From an uncultured Collinsella sp. (GTDB lineage Bacteria > Actinomycetota > Coriobacteriia > Coriobacteriales > Coriobacteriaceae), in contig CAKUON010000008.1 in the NCBI GenBank assembly GCA_934668875.1, positions 62,001-126,000 of the forward strand: a stretch of DNA of 64,000 nt. Direction: 5' to 3'. Numbering within the stretch: the stretch's first letter is position 1; each line of letters opens with the position of its first letter. The translations under genes and the position numbers were made by a program. Under the pieces are notes generated by a model. It saw only the letters and a list, made by a program, of their open reading frames with translations, made no database searches and was not told the origin of the DNA. Positions 1-7,483 of the stretch are shown piece by piece.

Positions 1-279
1 GTGCTCGCGGAAGGTACGGCTGCTATGGAACTCGCCGTTGCCGTCGAGCAGACTCGGGATGAGCGCCGGGTCGGCACACGGCTTTCCCAGGCACACATTG
101 GTATGCTGGCCCACCGCAATGCCGGAATCCGCTACGAGCGACCAACCACGCTCGGCCTCGAGCATATTGGGCATCAGGCCCACCGAACGCACCAGGCCCT
201 CGTTAACACTACGGGCAATCCCCAGGTCAACGGCGTACGAATAACCGATATCGTCGGCACGAATGAGCAGTTGCTTCAT
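1..279 (-). CDS. YdjC/ChbG-family carbohydrate deacetylase, N-terminal part
   Basis: Only the first 93 residues are in the window; the gene runs off the left edge. The N-terminus MKQLLIRADDIGYS carries the ADD metal-binding signature of the YdjC/ChbG family, which removes acetyl groups from oligosaccharides such as chitobiose phosphate; VGLMPNM and the GQHTN stretch (second metal-ligand region, H around residue 59) also fit. The ATG at 279 is the only start that keeps the ADD motif close to the N-terminus. A stem-loop terminator lies upstream and serves the neighbouring gene. Substrate cannot be told from this fragment. Confidence 0.8.
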   Translation of the reverse strand, partial: MKQLLIRADDIGYSYAVDLGIARSVNEGLVRSVGLMPNMLEAERGWSLVADSGIAVGQHTNVCLGKPCADPALIPSLLDGNGEFHSSRTFREH

Positions 280-297
280 AACGACTCCAATCTAAGG

Positions 298-334
298 AAA
301 AAACACCACAAAGGTGCCTGTCCCCTTTGTGGTG
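298..334 (-). terminator. Stem-loop terminator of the TGTCC repeat family
   Basis: Perfect 11-bp arms (304-314 and 324-334) enclose the loop TGCCTGTCC. Read on the minus strand the hairpin is followed by a run of six T (298-303), so it should terminate the phosphoesterase gene at 344. The same loop with a compensatory change in the stem recurs at 41093-41131. Confidence 0.75.
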
Positions 335-343
335 GTTTGAGAG

Positions 344-889
344 TTACAGTCCAAAGAAGTCCAGGATCTGGTCTCGGCTTACGGGCTTGTAGTCGTTGGC
401 GTCGAGACCAACATCGTAGCGATAAATAGGGCGCTCGCGGTCTCGGTTGCGCGTGTTGGTGCGGTCTCCTCTACTGTGAATGTGACCGTGCAGCATGATG
501 GCGCCGCGCGCTTTACCGTTCCAGCTGAGCATGGGGTAATGGCTCAGAACCAGACGATGTCCCTTGGCATAACCGGGAGCAATCTCCAGGTAATCGCGCA
601 CATCATCCCAAATTTGCGGAGCGTCCGAATCTTCCCAATCACCATCATGGTTGCCGCGGATGAGCGTCACGTTTTGGCATTCGATGCGTTCGCGCAGGCG
701 CACCGCCTCCGCCATGGGCAGGCGATACGTAAAATCACCCAGGATATAGAGGCGATCGCCCGCAGCCACGCACTCGTTGATGGCGTCAATAACCTTGCGG
801 TTCATCTCCTCGACTGAGGCAAACGGCCGATCCATATCGTGCAGGATATTCGTATCGCCCAGGTGCAGGTCGGCGGTAAACCACATCAT
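344..889 (-). CDS. Calcineurin-like metallophosphoesterase
   Basis: A 181-residue single-domain phosphoesterase. The metal-binding motifs are all present in order: DLHLGD near the N-terminus, ILGDFTY, RGNHD, and the C-terminal HYPM and HGHIHSR. Such small proteins cleave phosphomonoesters or phosphodiesters with a two-metal centre; the natural substrate is unknown. An upstream ATG at 904 exists but has no Shine-Dalgarno, whereas AGGAC lies before the ATG at 889, so 889 (or the adjacent ATG at 886) is preferred. The gene ends just before the repeat-type terminator at 298-334. Confidence 0.85.
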   Translation of the reverse strand: MMWFTADLHLGDTNILHDMDRPFASVEEMNRKVIDAINECVAAGDRLYILGDFTYRLPMAEAVRLRERIECQNVTLIRGNHDGDWEDSDAPQIWDDVRDYLEIAPGYAKGHRLVLSHYPMLSWNGKARGAIMLHGHIHSRGDRTNTRNRDRERPIYRYDVGLDANDYKPVSRDQILDFFGL

Positions 890-955
890 CGTCTGTGTCC
901 TCATTTCGCAACGCGTCTAACACGTGCCTAGTATACAGACGCTTTGGCGTAGCGG

Positions 956-1135
956 TTACCCAAAGAGCCCGCCAAACAATCCACGGCGGCGCTTGTCATT
1001 CTTTTTCGATACGTCGACTTGCGCGTTCTTATCCTTCCGCTTTTTGCGATCCTGCTCCAGCTCGTCGTCATCGAGCAGCAGATCCCACTCAAATGGATCA
1101 TCCGTCAGATCGAACAGGTCGTCGTCATCAAACAT
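956..1135 (-). CDS. Small hypothetical protein, acidic N-terminus and basic C-terminus
   Basis: 59 residues. The first ~30 residues are strongly acidic (MFDDDDLFDLTDD and a DDDELEQD run), the rest lysine/arginine rich, ending in RRRGLFGGLFG. No domain is recognised. The start at 1135 is chosen because GGAAGG lies about 9 bases upstream; the frame stays open 28 codons further but that part is basic and has no ribosome site. It stands alone between the phosphoesterase and the candidate small RNA. The charge split could suit a nucleic-acid or protein tether, but that is speculation. Confidence 0.5.
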   Translation of the reverse strand: MFDDDDLFDLTDDPFEWDLLLDDDELEQDRKKRKDKNAQVDVSKKNDKRRRGLFGGLFG

Positions 1136-1249
1136 AGCAAGCCCTTCCAGAAGCCGGAATGTCCGGCGTTTGACCTTACCGAGAAGTCTAAAGGCACGTG
1201 CGGACACAAATTCACCCACCCGGGCCTTTTCGACCGTTCATCGCAACGA

Positions 1250-1278
1250 TTGCATGACAGAGCGCTTGCAGATAAGAT
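1250..1278 (+). promoter_or_regulatory. Candidate sigma-70-type promoter
   Basis: TTGCAT (1250-1255) and TAAGAT (1273-1278) are separated by exactly 17 bases. No open reading frame with a ribosome site follows on this strand, but a hairpin with a T-run does at 1343-1382. Confidence 0.35.
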
Positions 1279-1284
1279 AGGGGC

Positions 1285-1382
1285 ACGGATGGCACCCGTT
1301 GCAGCGGGTCTTGCCAACTCCAGTACACGTTTTCATCGTGAGAAGTGGCCGTCTTCGCTTACGCGGGGGCGGCCACTTTTTT
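1285..1382 (+). ncRNA. Candidate small RNA of about 100 nt
   Basis: A promoter-like sequence ends at 1278 and an intrinsic terminator (AAGTGGCC 1343-1350 paired with GGCCACTT 1371-1378, then T-run to 1382) closes the interval. A small inner stem ACCCG/CGGGT lies around 1296-1311. The interval does not match SRP RNA, tmRNA, tRNA or 6S RNA signatures that I know. It lies downstream of, and antisense to the direction of, the aldehyde dehydrogenase gene. Existence of the transcript is an inference. Confidence 0.3.
1343..1382 (+). terminator. Intrinsic terminator
   Basis: Stem AAGTGGCCG/CGGCCACTT with an 18-base loop and six T on the plus strand. On the minus strand there is no T-run, so it fits a plus-strand transcript better than the aldehyde dehydrogenase message. 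Confidence 0.55.
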
Positions 1383-1401
1383 CCTTATCTTCTATCTCAT
1401 T

Positions 1402-2781
1402 CTAATGCACAAACATGCGCACGAACTTGTGCTTCCAGCTTGCGTAGGGCGCGTAGCGGAACGGTACATCCAGCCATGTTGCCTTGTTCACGATGCTCTT
1501 CTTGTGACTAAACGCATCGAAGCTCTCGCGGCCATGGTACTGCCCCATGCCGCTCGCGCCCATGCCGCCAAAGCCCATATGGCTCGTAGCCAGATGCATG
1601 ATCGTATCGTTAACGCAGCCGCCGCCAAAGGGCACGTAGCGCACAAAGCGCTGCTGCACCGCGCGATCCCGACTAAAGATATACAGGGCCAGCGGCGTCG
1701 GACGATCCGTGATAAACGTCTCGGCCTCGTCCAGACTCTCAAACGTCAGCACCGGCAAGATGGGACCGAAGATCTCCTCCTGCATCACGGCGTCATCGGG
1801 CGTCACGCCGTCCAGGATCGTCGGCTCAATCTTGAGCGAGGCCTCGCGCGCAGCACCTCCCAGCACAACCTTGTCGGGGTCGATCAGCCCACGCACGCGC
1901 GCAAAATGCTTGGCGTTGACGATATGGCCGTAGTCCTCGTTGTCGAGCGGGTGCTCGCCAAACATGTGGCAGACTTCCTCCTTGATGAGCTCTAGCAGCT
2001 CGTCGTGCACGCGAGCATCCACCAGCAGGTAGTCGGGCGCCACACAGGTCTGGCCCACGTTGAGCCACTTACCAAAGGCGATACGGCGTGCTGCCACCTT
2101 CAAGTTTGCGGAAGCATCCACGATACAGGGGCTCTTGCCTCCCAGCTCAAGCGTCACGGGCGTGAGGTTTTTGCTCGCGCGCTCCATGACAAGCTTGCCG
2201 ACCGGAACGCTGCCAGTAAAGAAGATTTTGTCCCAACACTCATCGAGCAGCGCCTCGTTCTCGGCACGACCGCCCTCGACGACCGTCACCAGGCGCGGAT
2301 CGAACGCTTCCTCGCAAATCTGCCTGAGCACCGCGCTCGAAGCCGGCGCATAGGCGCTCGGCTTGATAACCACGGTGTTGCCCGCGGCAAGGGCACCGGC
2401 AAGCGGTTCGAGCGTCAGCAAAAACGGATAGTTCCAAGGCGCCATGATCAACGTCACGCCATAGGGAACCGGCTGCGTCTTACACACGCTAATGGCATTG
2501 GCGAGGTCACATGGACGCAGGTGTGCACGGCTCCATCGGGCCACATGCGCAATCTGATGGCGAATCTCGGAAAGCGATGTGCCGATCTCGCACATGTACG
2601 CCTCGTCATGCGACTTGCCCAAATCGGTCTTGAGCGCATGGGCGATATCGTCCTCGTGTGCCCGAACCGCATCGCGCAGGCGCATGAGCGCGCGACGGCG
2701 AGCATCGACATCAAACGTGGCATGCGTCTTAAAATAGACGCGCTGGCTGCTAACGATGCGCGCGATTTCCTCGGTGTTCAT
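1402..2781 (-). CDS. Aldehyde dehydrogenase, NAD(P)-dependent
   Basis: 459 residues, the length of class 3-type bacterial aldehyde dehydrogenases that oxidise aldehydes to acids. Visible catalytic elements are APWNYPF (Asn117), FTGS (189-191), LELGGKSP (general base Glu212) and GQTC (nucleophile Cys246). The iron alcohol dehydrogenase gene ends only 8 bases upstream in the same direction, so the pair probably forms one operon interconverting alcohol, aldehyde and acid. The likely role is redox balance or aldehyde detoxification during fermentation; the substrate is not known. Confidence 0.93.
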   Translation of the reverse strand: MNTEEIARIVSSQRVYFKTHATFDVDARRRALMRLRDAVRAHEDDIAHALKTDLGKSHDEAYMCEIGTSLSEIRHQIAHVARWSRAHLRPCDLANAISVCKTQPVPYGVTLIMAPWNYPFLLTLEPLAGALAAGNTVVIKPSAYAPASSAVLRQICEEAFDPRLVTVVEGGRAENEALLDECWDKIFFTGSVPVGKLVMERASKNLTPVTLELGGKSPCIVDASANLKVAARRIAFGKWLNVGQTCVAPDYLLVDARVHDELLELIKEEVCHMFGEHPLDNEDYGHIVNAKHFARVRGLIDPDKVVLGGAAREASLKIEPTILDGVTPDDAVMQEEIFGPILPVLTFESLDEAETFITDRPTPLALYIFSRDRAVQQRFVRYVPFGGGCVNDTIMHLATSHMGFGGMGASGMGQYHGRESFDAFSHKKSIVNKATWLDVPFRYAPYASWKHKFVRMFVH

Positions 2782-2789
2782 GGACCCTC

Positions 2790-4010
2790 CTAGTTCTCGT
2801 CCTCAAACATACCACCCGCGACGACCTCGTACATATGCTCGAGCTCCACACGGTCCATCAAAAGCGGGACAGGATACAGCGGATTGGCCTCGGCATCGGC
2901 ATGGGCGGCCATTTGCGGAATATCGGAGCGGCGAATACCCGAGACGTATTTAGGAATTCCCAAGGCATCGTTCATGCGATCGACCCAATCGATAAAGGCC
3001 TCGGCAGCCAAGCCGTCCTGCGCGTTAGCCGGCGCAATGCCCGCCATGCGAGCAAGATCGGCAAGCTTGGGAGCGGCAGCTTCGCCATAAGCGCGAAGCA
3101 CGTGCGGCAGGATAACGGCGTTGGCCAAACCGTGCGGAATGCCGTATCGGCCACCCAAGCTATGTGCGATGGCATGCACGTATCCGACATAGGAGCGCGT
3201 AAATGCGACGCCCGCCTTATACGCCGCCGAAAGCATATTGCGACGCGCACGCATGTTGTCGCCATGCTCATAGGCCTCGAGCAAATTGTCGTGGATGAGC
3301 TGAACCGCTTGGCGCGCCATCTTGCGCGTGTAGGGCGTGGTGCTACGGCCGATAAAAGCCTCGACGGCATGCGTCAGAGCATCCATACCCGTCTGCCCCG
3401 TAATGGACGCCGGCAGCCCACGCGTAAACTCGGGGTCGTGCACCGCAAAGCGCGGAATGAGCACAAAGTCATTGATGGGGTACTTATAGTGCGTCTCGTC
3501 GTCGGTAATCACCGCCGCGAGCGTGACTTCGCTTCCCGTACCGGCGGTAGTGGGAACCGCGATAAGCAACGGCAGGAGACGGTGAACACGCAACAGGCCG
3601 CGCATCTTGTTGATGGGTTTGTTTGGCTGCGCAATGCGCGCGCCCACGCCCTTGGCGCAGTCCATGGCCGAACCGCCACCAAAGCCGATAATGGCCTGGC
3701 AGTCGTTCTCGCGATACAGCGCCGCCGCTTCCTCCACATTCGAGACCGTGGGGTTCGCACGCGTTTCGGCATAGACCGTAACGCCAATCCCCTTGGACGC
3801 GAGCGCGCGCTCGAGCGGCGCCGTAAGCCCCAGACGAGCAATGCCATGATCCGTCACGATAAGGACCTGCTGTATCGAGCGCTTTTGGAACACCGCGGGC
3901 ACATCCTCGGCATGCTCCAAAATGCGCGGCTCGGTATAGGGCAGAATCGGCAATGCGATGCGAAAAACCGTCTGATATGTTCGGCACCAGGCACGACGGG
4001 CTAGATGCAT
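2790..4010 (-). CDS. Iron-containing alcohol dehydrogenase
   Basis: 406 residues of the group III (Fe-type) alcohol dehydrogenase family. GFGGGSAMDCAKG (about residues 109-121) is the dinucleotide-binding loop, and the metal ligands are seen in the DALTHAVEAFIG region and in HAIAHSLGGRYGIPHG. It should reduce an aldehyde with NAD(P)H or the reverse. The start at 4010 is set by GAAGGAG eight bases upstream; the frame extends 19 codons further without a ribosome site. It is the promoter-proximal gene of the pair with the aldehyde dehydrogenase. Confidence 0.92.
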   Translation of the reverse strand: MHLARRAWCRTYQTVFRIALPILPYTEPRILEHAEDVPAVFQKRSIQQVLIVTDHGIARLGLTAPLERALASKGIGVTVYAETRANPTVSNVEEAAALYRENDCQAIIGFGGGSAMDCAKGVGARIAQPNKPINKMRGLLRVHRLLPLLIAVPTTAGTGSEVTLAAVITDDETHYKYPINDFVLIPRFAVHDPEFTRGLPASITGQTGMDALTHAVEAFIGRSTTPYTRKMARQAVQLIHDNLLEAYEHGDNMRARRNMLSAAYKAGVAFTRSYVGYVHAIAHSLGGRYGIPHGLANAVILPHVLRAYGEAAAPKLADLARMAGIAPANAQDGLAAEAFIDWVDRMNDALGIPKYVSGIRRSDIPQMAAHADAEANPLYPVPLLMDRVELEHMYEVVAGGMFEDEN

Positions 4011-4029
4011 AAAGGAAACTCCTTCATTT

Positions 4030-4043
4030 GTTGATGGGTCAAC
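4030..4043. promoter_or_regulatory. Possible operator upstream of the alcohol dehydrogenase operon
   Basis: GTTGA (4030-4034) and TCAAC (4039-4043) form an inverted repeat, and a related GTTAATCAATCAAC lies at about 4093-4106. This is consistent with a repressor site upstream of the redox operon, but the regulator is unknown. Confidence 0.25.
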
Positions 4044-4198
4044 ATTTGCTCGACCGATTGTACTCATCGTGGGACGCAGGCAGCACGGTAATCGTTAATC
4101 AATCAACATCTTCATATTGTTCGGAGCTTCCCGGCGTCATCCGGTGTTAGTCTTTCAGAGTCCATTGGATTCACGTCCGCCGCAAAGGAGGCGCAAAG

Positions 4199-5092
4199 GT
4201 GCATGACATCTGGAACCCCTGGCATGGCTGCACGCGCGTCAGCGAGGGATGCGACAACTGCTTCATGTATTACATGGACGGGCAACGCGGTATCGACCCC
4301 TCCGTGATTAGAAAAAGCAAGTCGGGCTTCACCTATCCCCTCCAACGCCGACGAGACGGCAGCTACAAAGTTCGCGCCGGCGAGCTTATCCGCATCTGCA
4401 TGACAAGCGACTTCCTGTTGCCCGAAGCCGATCCCTGGCGACCAGAGGTATGGGATATCATCCGCCAGAGACCCGACGTAAAGTTCTTCATTCTGACCAA
4501 ACGTCCCGAGCGCTTTTGCGACTGTCTGCCCAGCGACTGGGGCGATGGCTGGCAAAACGTCATGCTCAACGTAACCTGCGAAAACCAGCGCAGGGCAAAT
4601 GAGCGGATTCCCCTCCTGCTCGCCACGCCGGCCGCACACCGCGGCATCATGTGTGCGCCGTTCATCGGAAGCGTATCGGTCGAGAAAGCCGCCCCCGGTA
4701 GCCTTGGAAAACCCGATGGAATCGAGCAGGTCATCGCAGGCGGAGAAAACTACGCGGGAGCGCGTCCCTGCCATTACGAATGGGTGCGCCAGCTGCATGC
4801 CGAATGCGTAGCGGCAAATGCGACGTTCGCTTTCATCGAAACCGGAAGCACCTTCGTTAAGGACGGGCGAACATATCACCTTCGTGGCAAAAATCTGCAA
4901 AGCGAGCAGGCATGGAAATCAGGCCTCCAGCGCCGCGGCCGCCAAATCGAATGGGACCTAAGGGACCCGCTCGGCCTGGAAATCCCCAGCTCGGAGCTTT
5001 GGAATCCACCGCATTTTGAGTGGTGTGAAACCTGCGGAAGCAAGTTCATCTGCAACGGCTGCGTCCGCTGCGGACTATGTGGACGCTGTTAG
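4199..5092 (+). CDS. Gp37/Gp68 (DUF5131) family protein with C-terminal cysteine cluster
   Basis: 297 residues starting at GTG with AAAGGAGG just upstream. The N-terminus IWNPWHGCTRVSEGCDNC is the hallmark of the phage Gp37Gp68 family, a radical-SAM-like fold with clustered cysteines; WRPEVWDIIRQRPDVKFFILTKRPERF and the FVEDG-like glycine segment follow. The C-terminus has a separate cluster of six cysteines (CETCGSKFICNGCVRCGLCGRC region, about residues 275-296) that looks like an extra metal site. The family's reaction is not established. No other phage gene adjoins it, so it is not evidence of a prophage. Confidence 0.8.
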   Translation: MHDIWNPWHGCTRVSEGCDNCFMYYMDGQRGIDPSVIRKSKSGFTYPLQRRRDGSYKVRAGELIRICMTSDFLLPEADPWRPEVWDIIRQRPDVKFFILTKRPERFCDCLPSDWGDGWQNVMLNVTCENQRRANERIPLLLATPAAHRGIMCAPFIGSVSVEKAAPGSLGKPDGIEQVIAGGENYAGARPCHYEWVRQLHAECVAANATFAFIETGSTFVKDGRTYHLRGKNLQSEQAWKSGLQRRGRQIEWDLRDPLGLEIPSSELWNPPHFEWCETCGSKFICNGCVRCGLCGRC

Positions 5093-5107
5093 ACGGCAGC
5101 GTCAAAA

Positions 5108-5135
5108 TTGTTTTATTAAAAATCATTCCTAATAG
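5108..5135 (+). promoter_or_regulatory. Candidate promoter of the rubrerythrin gene
   Basis: TTGTTT (5108-5113) and TAATAG (5130-5135) are 16 bases apart in an AT-rich stretch that stands out from the GC-rich surroundings. TATTA-N-TAATA symmetry in the spacer could be a peroxide- or metal-responsive operator. Confidence 0.35.
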
Positions 5136-5249
5136 GCTTCACATTTGGTCGCATTTATGGATAATAGAACTCGTCAAGACGCACGTCCGGAGAGGGCCCT
5201 TACGGGACCGGACAAGCGCCCCATCGCCATCGATCGAAAGGATCGAATC

Positions 5250-5810
5250 ATGAAGTTTGTTTGCCCCGTTTGCGGTTATGTGGAAGAGTTCGACGGCGAC
5301 CAGCTGCCCGAGGACTTCAAGTGCCCCCAGTGCGGCGTCCCCGGTTCTCGTTTCCTGAAGCAGGAGGAGGGCCAGCTCGAGTGGGCTGCCGAGCACGTCG
5401 TGGGCGTCGCCAAGATGGAGGGCGTCTCCGAGGACATCGTTGCCGACCTGCGCGCCAACTTTGAGGGCGAGTGCTCCGAGGTCGGTATGTACCTGGCCAT
5501 GGCTCGTGTCGCTCATCGCGAGGGCTATCCCGAGATTGGCCTGTACTGGGAGAAGGCTGCCTACGAGGAGGCCGAGCATGCCGCCAAGTTCGCTGAGCTG
5601 CTGGGCGAGGTCGTGACCGACTCCACCAAGAAGAACCTCGAGATGCGCGTTGAGGCCGAGAACGGCGCTACCGCCGGCAAGACCGACCTCGCCAAGCGCG
5701 CCAAGGCCGCTGGCCTCGATGCCATCCACGACACCGTGCACGAGATGGCTCGCGACGAGGCTCGCCACGGCAAGGCTTTCGCCGGCCTGCTCAAGCGCTA
5801 CTTCGGCTAA
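5250..5810 (+). CDS. Reverse rubrerythrin (N-terminal rubredoxin domain)
   Basis: 186 residues. The rubredoxin iron site (CPVCGY, CPQCGV) is at the N-terminus, residues 4-35, followed by a ferritin-like diiron four-helix domain with the glutamate/histidine motifs [19 protein letters not shown] and DEARHGKAF. In classical rubrerythrin the rubredoxin domain is C-terminal; this order matches the clostridial 'reverse' form that acts as NADH-fed peroxide and oxygen reductase with redox partners. Start is set by GAAAGGATCG before the ATG. It is monocistronic with its own promoter and terminator, and its codon use is highly biased, suggesting strong expression. Confidence 0.93.
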   Translation: MKFVCPVCGYVEEFDGDQLPEDFKCPQCGVPGSRFLKQEEGQLEWAAEHVVGVAKMEGVSEDIVADLRANFEGECSEVGMYLAMARVAHREGYPEIGLYWEKAAYEEAEHAAKFAELLGEVVTDSTKKNLEMRVEAENGATAGKTDLAKRAKAAGLDAIHDTVHEMARDEARHGKAFAGLLKRYFG

Positions 5811-5845
5811 GATAGCTGCCTGAGACATAACCTCTAGCTCAATGA

Positions 5846-5873
5846 GGCCCGGACCGCATGGTTCGGGCCTTTT
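5846..5873 (+). terminator. Intrinsic terminator of rubrerythrin
   Basis: GGCCCGGACC and GGTTCGGGCC form a 10-bp stem (one G-T pair) with a GCAT loop, followed by four T. Confidence 0.85.
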
Positions 5874-5939
5874 CGTGTCTCGAGGACTCGTTAACGCCCT
5901 GAAATAGGACCGCCTTAGGCATTTGCATCTCGTCAAAAA

Positions 5940-6062
5940 CTAAGTGAGTAGACTTTTTGGAACTTGCCGAGCACACCATCCATATTGCTTTATAAAGCCG
6001 CAGGTAAATGACTTGTTGCAAAACAGCCTGGTCGCCAAAGTGCCAAAAGTCTACTCACTTAG
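5940..6062. mobile_element. MITE-like element, copy 1 (123 bp, terminal inverted repeats)
   Basis: The ends are inverted repeats: CTAAGTGAGTAGACTTTTTGG on the left and its complement CCAAAAGTCTACTCACTTAG on the right. A second copy in the same orientation lies at 7363-7483 and shares the inner block ending in GCCTGGTCGCCAAAGTGCCA. There is no transposase. The right end overlaps the end of the nuclease gene, which reads CTA AGT GAG TAG, so the element supplies the last codons and the stop. Confidence 0.75.
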
Positions 6063-7184
6063 AACCGCAGCCGTCCACGATCGAGCTGTTTTGTGTCTAA
6101 CGGGCATCTTTCCGTCAATTACTCCCAATTTTGTCCAGTCAACGAATAGTTCAGACCGAAGTAATGTCTCAGCCCTTTGCTCATCTGAGCTTTTATCACG
6201 ATATTCAGCATCGAGCATCCTGCATACGGCCTTAACAATCGCGCGGAATCTACCCTCATCGGATATCTGTCTGTGTGTCAGGAGAAGTACATCGTAGCCC
6301 ATGGCCTGAAGGGCTGTCATGCGGTCAGCGTCACGCAAGCCATCCCCTGCGCGTCCGTGCGAGGCCTTCCCCTGACATTCAATGGCCACCTGTCGCCTGC
6401 CGTCCGGCGAAGAAAGAAGTAGGTCGATATATACACGGGACTTTCCCACAATCGCTCGAGCACTTGTGCTTAGCGTCACTTCGACATTGAGCTCTATGCC
6501 GCAGAACCCTTCGCCTCCCAGGGCTCGCGGCAGTCCAAGCAACAAATACGCCTCGACCTCAAAAGGCGACGCGGCACCCAATGGAACGAGTTGCGATACC
6601 GCCATAAATCTATTGCCGTAACGCATCCCGCAAACATCTGAACAAAAACGGTCAAGGTCTTCGCCCAAAACCAAAGCGTCTCGACGCCATAAATTTGAAG
6701 CGGTGCCGTCTTCGGACGGGCAGCGCACCCAACCAACCGTTGTCGAAATCGCGCCCGAATCAATTGCGCGCGTAAGCTCCGCCTCAAGCGCCGCCGGCAG
6801 AGCGCACACCGCAAACAAGCCACACATCTCCGCCAATACCAAAAGAAGCTGGAGATCCGTCAGATGCCGCAACATGATGAATGCCGTCAGTAGAGGAGAC
6901 GTAATCAAAAATCCATGCTCCGTTTCCAGCACGGATTCCCTGGGGAGCTCACCGAGGAACAGCCGCTGCCTAATGCTGACAGGACAAGTCCGCTTGTTTC
7001 TCGTCCGAACCAATGTATACAACGGAAAGCCGAGCGCAACCGCAGCCGTCGGGTTACGGGCGAGATCATATCGCTGCCGGTCTTCTTCCGGCCGTGGAAG
7101 CGGCGGGCACAAAGCGCGGACCTGAGGGGGCAAACGCCAGTACCTAAAAGCCGATATGTCACAAAGTAGATCCTTCATAAGCAC
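6051..7184 (-). CDS. PD-(D/E)XK-like nuclease (DUF559/VSR-type), AbiEi-like architecture
   Basis: About 377 residues. The C-terminal half has ASPFEVEAYLLL, then YIDLLL and VAIECQGKASH, matching the E...D...ExxG(x)nH pattern of DUF559/VSR-type nucleases. The N-terminal half resembles no domain I can name; proteins of this length with an AbiEi-type antitoxin region before DUF559 are common in Actinobacteria, so an abortive-infection or mobile-element role is possible but inferred. GC is lower than in neighbours. The start is uncertain: GTG at 7184 or ATG at 7178, neither with a clear ribosome site. The last residues LSE and the stop come from the flanking repeat. Confidence 0.6.
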   Translation of the reverse strand: MLMKDLLCDISAFRYWRLPPQVRALCPPLPRPEEDRQRYDLARNPTAAVALGFPLYTLVRTRNKRTCPVSIRQRLFLGELPRESVLETEHGFLITSPLLTAFIMLRHLTDLQLLLVLAEMCGLFAVCALPAALEAELTRAIDSGAISTTVGWVRCPSEDGTASNLWRRDALVLGEDLDRFCSDVCGMRYGNRFMAVSQLVPLGAASPFEVEAYLLLGLPRALGGEGFCGIELNVEVTLSTSARAIVGKSRVYIDLLLSSPDGRRQVAIECQGKASHGRAGDGLRDADRMTALQAMGYDVLLLTHRQISDEGRFRAIVKAVCRMLDAEYRDKSSDEQRAETLLRSELFVDWTKLGVIDGKMPVRHKTARSWTAAVLSE

Positions 7185-7261
7185 AGGAAAACACGAATTT
7201 CAACCCAATCGGTCTCGCATTGGCGCGAACGCACCAAAAAATGGCGTCGAACGGACTGCTA

Positions 7262-7329
7262 AGTTTTCAACAGCCCTCCCCAACTGACCAAAAGCTTGCC
7301 GAGAACTGGACGAAGCCCTGTTGAAAACT
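7262..7329. repeat. 68-bp palindromic element with 12-bp arms
   Basis: AGTTTTCAACAG (7262-7273) and CTGTTGAAAACT (7318-7329) are perfect inverted repeats. The element lies between the start of the nuclease gene and MITE-like copy 2. It has no coding capacity. Confidence 0.6.
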
Positions 7330-7362
7330 CCTTTTATTTCTCACGCCGAAGCTTTGCGCGGC

Positions 7363-7483
7363 AAGTGAGTAGACTATTTGGAACACCCCGAACAGACCAG
7401 TCATTCTGCTTCTCAAAACCACAGGTAGATAGCTTGTTACAAAACTGCCTGGTCGCCAAAGTGCCACAAGTCTACTCACTTAG
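7363..7483. mobile_element. MITE-like element, copy 2 (121 bp)
   Basis: AAGTGAGTAGACTATTTGG at the left and CCACAAGTCTACTCACTTAG at the right are inverted repeats, same orientation as copy 1 at 5940-6062. The inner 3' half is the best conserved between copies. The TAA stop of pdxR (7480-7482) lies in the right terminal repeat. Confidence 0.75.

Noticed and set aside
4199..5092. Gp37/Gp68 family gene as a sign of a prophage
   Set aside because: No capsid, terminase, integrase or attachment repeats are near; neighbours are metabolic genes.
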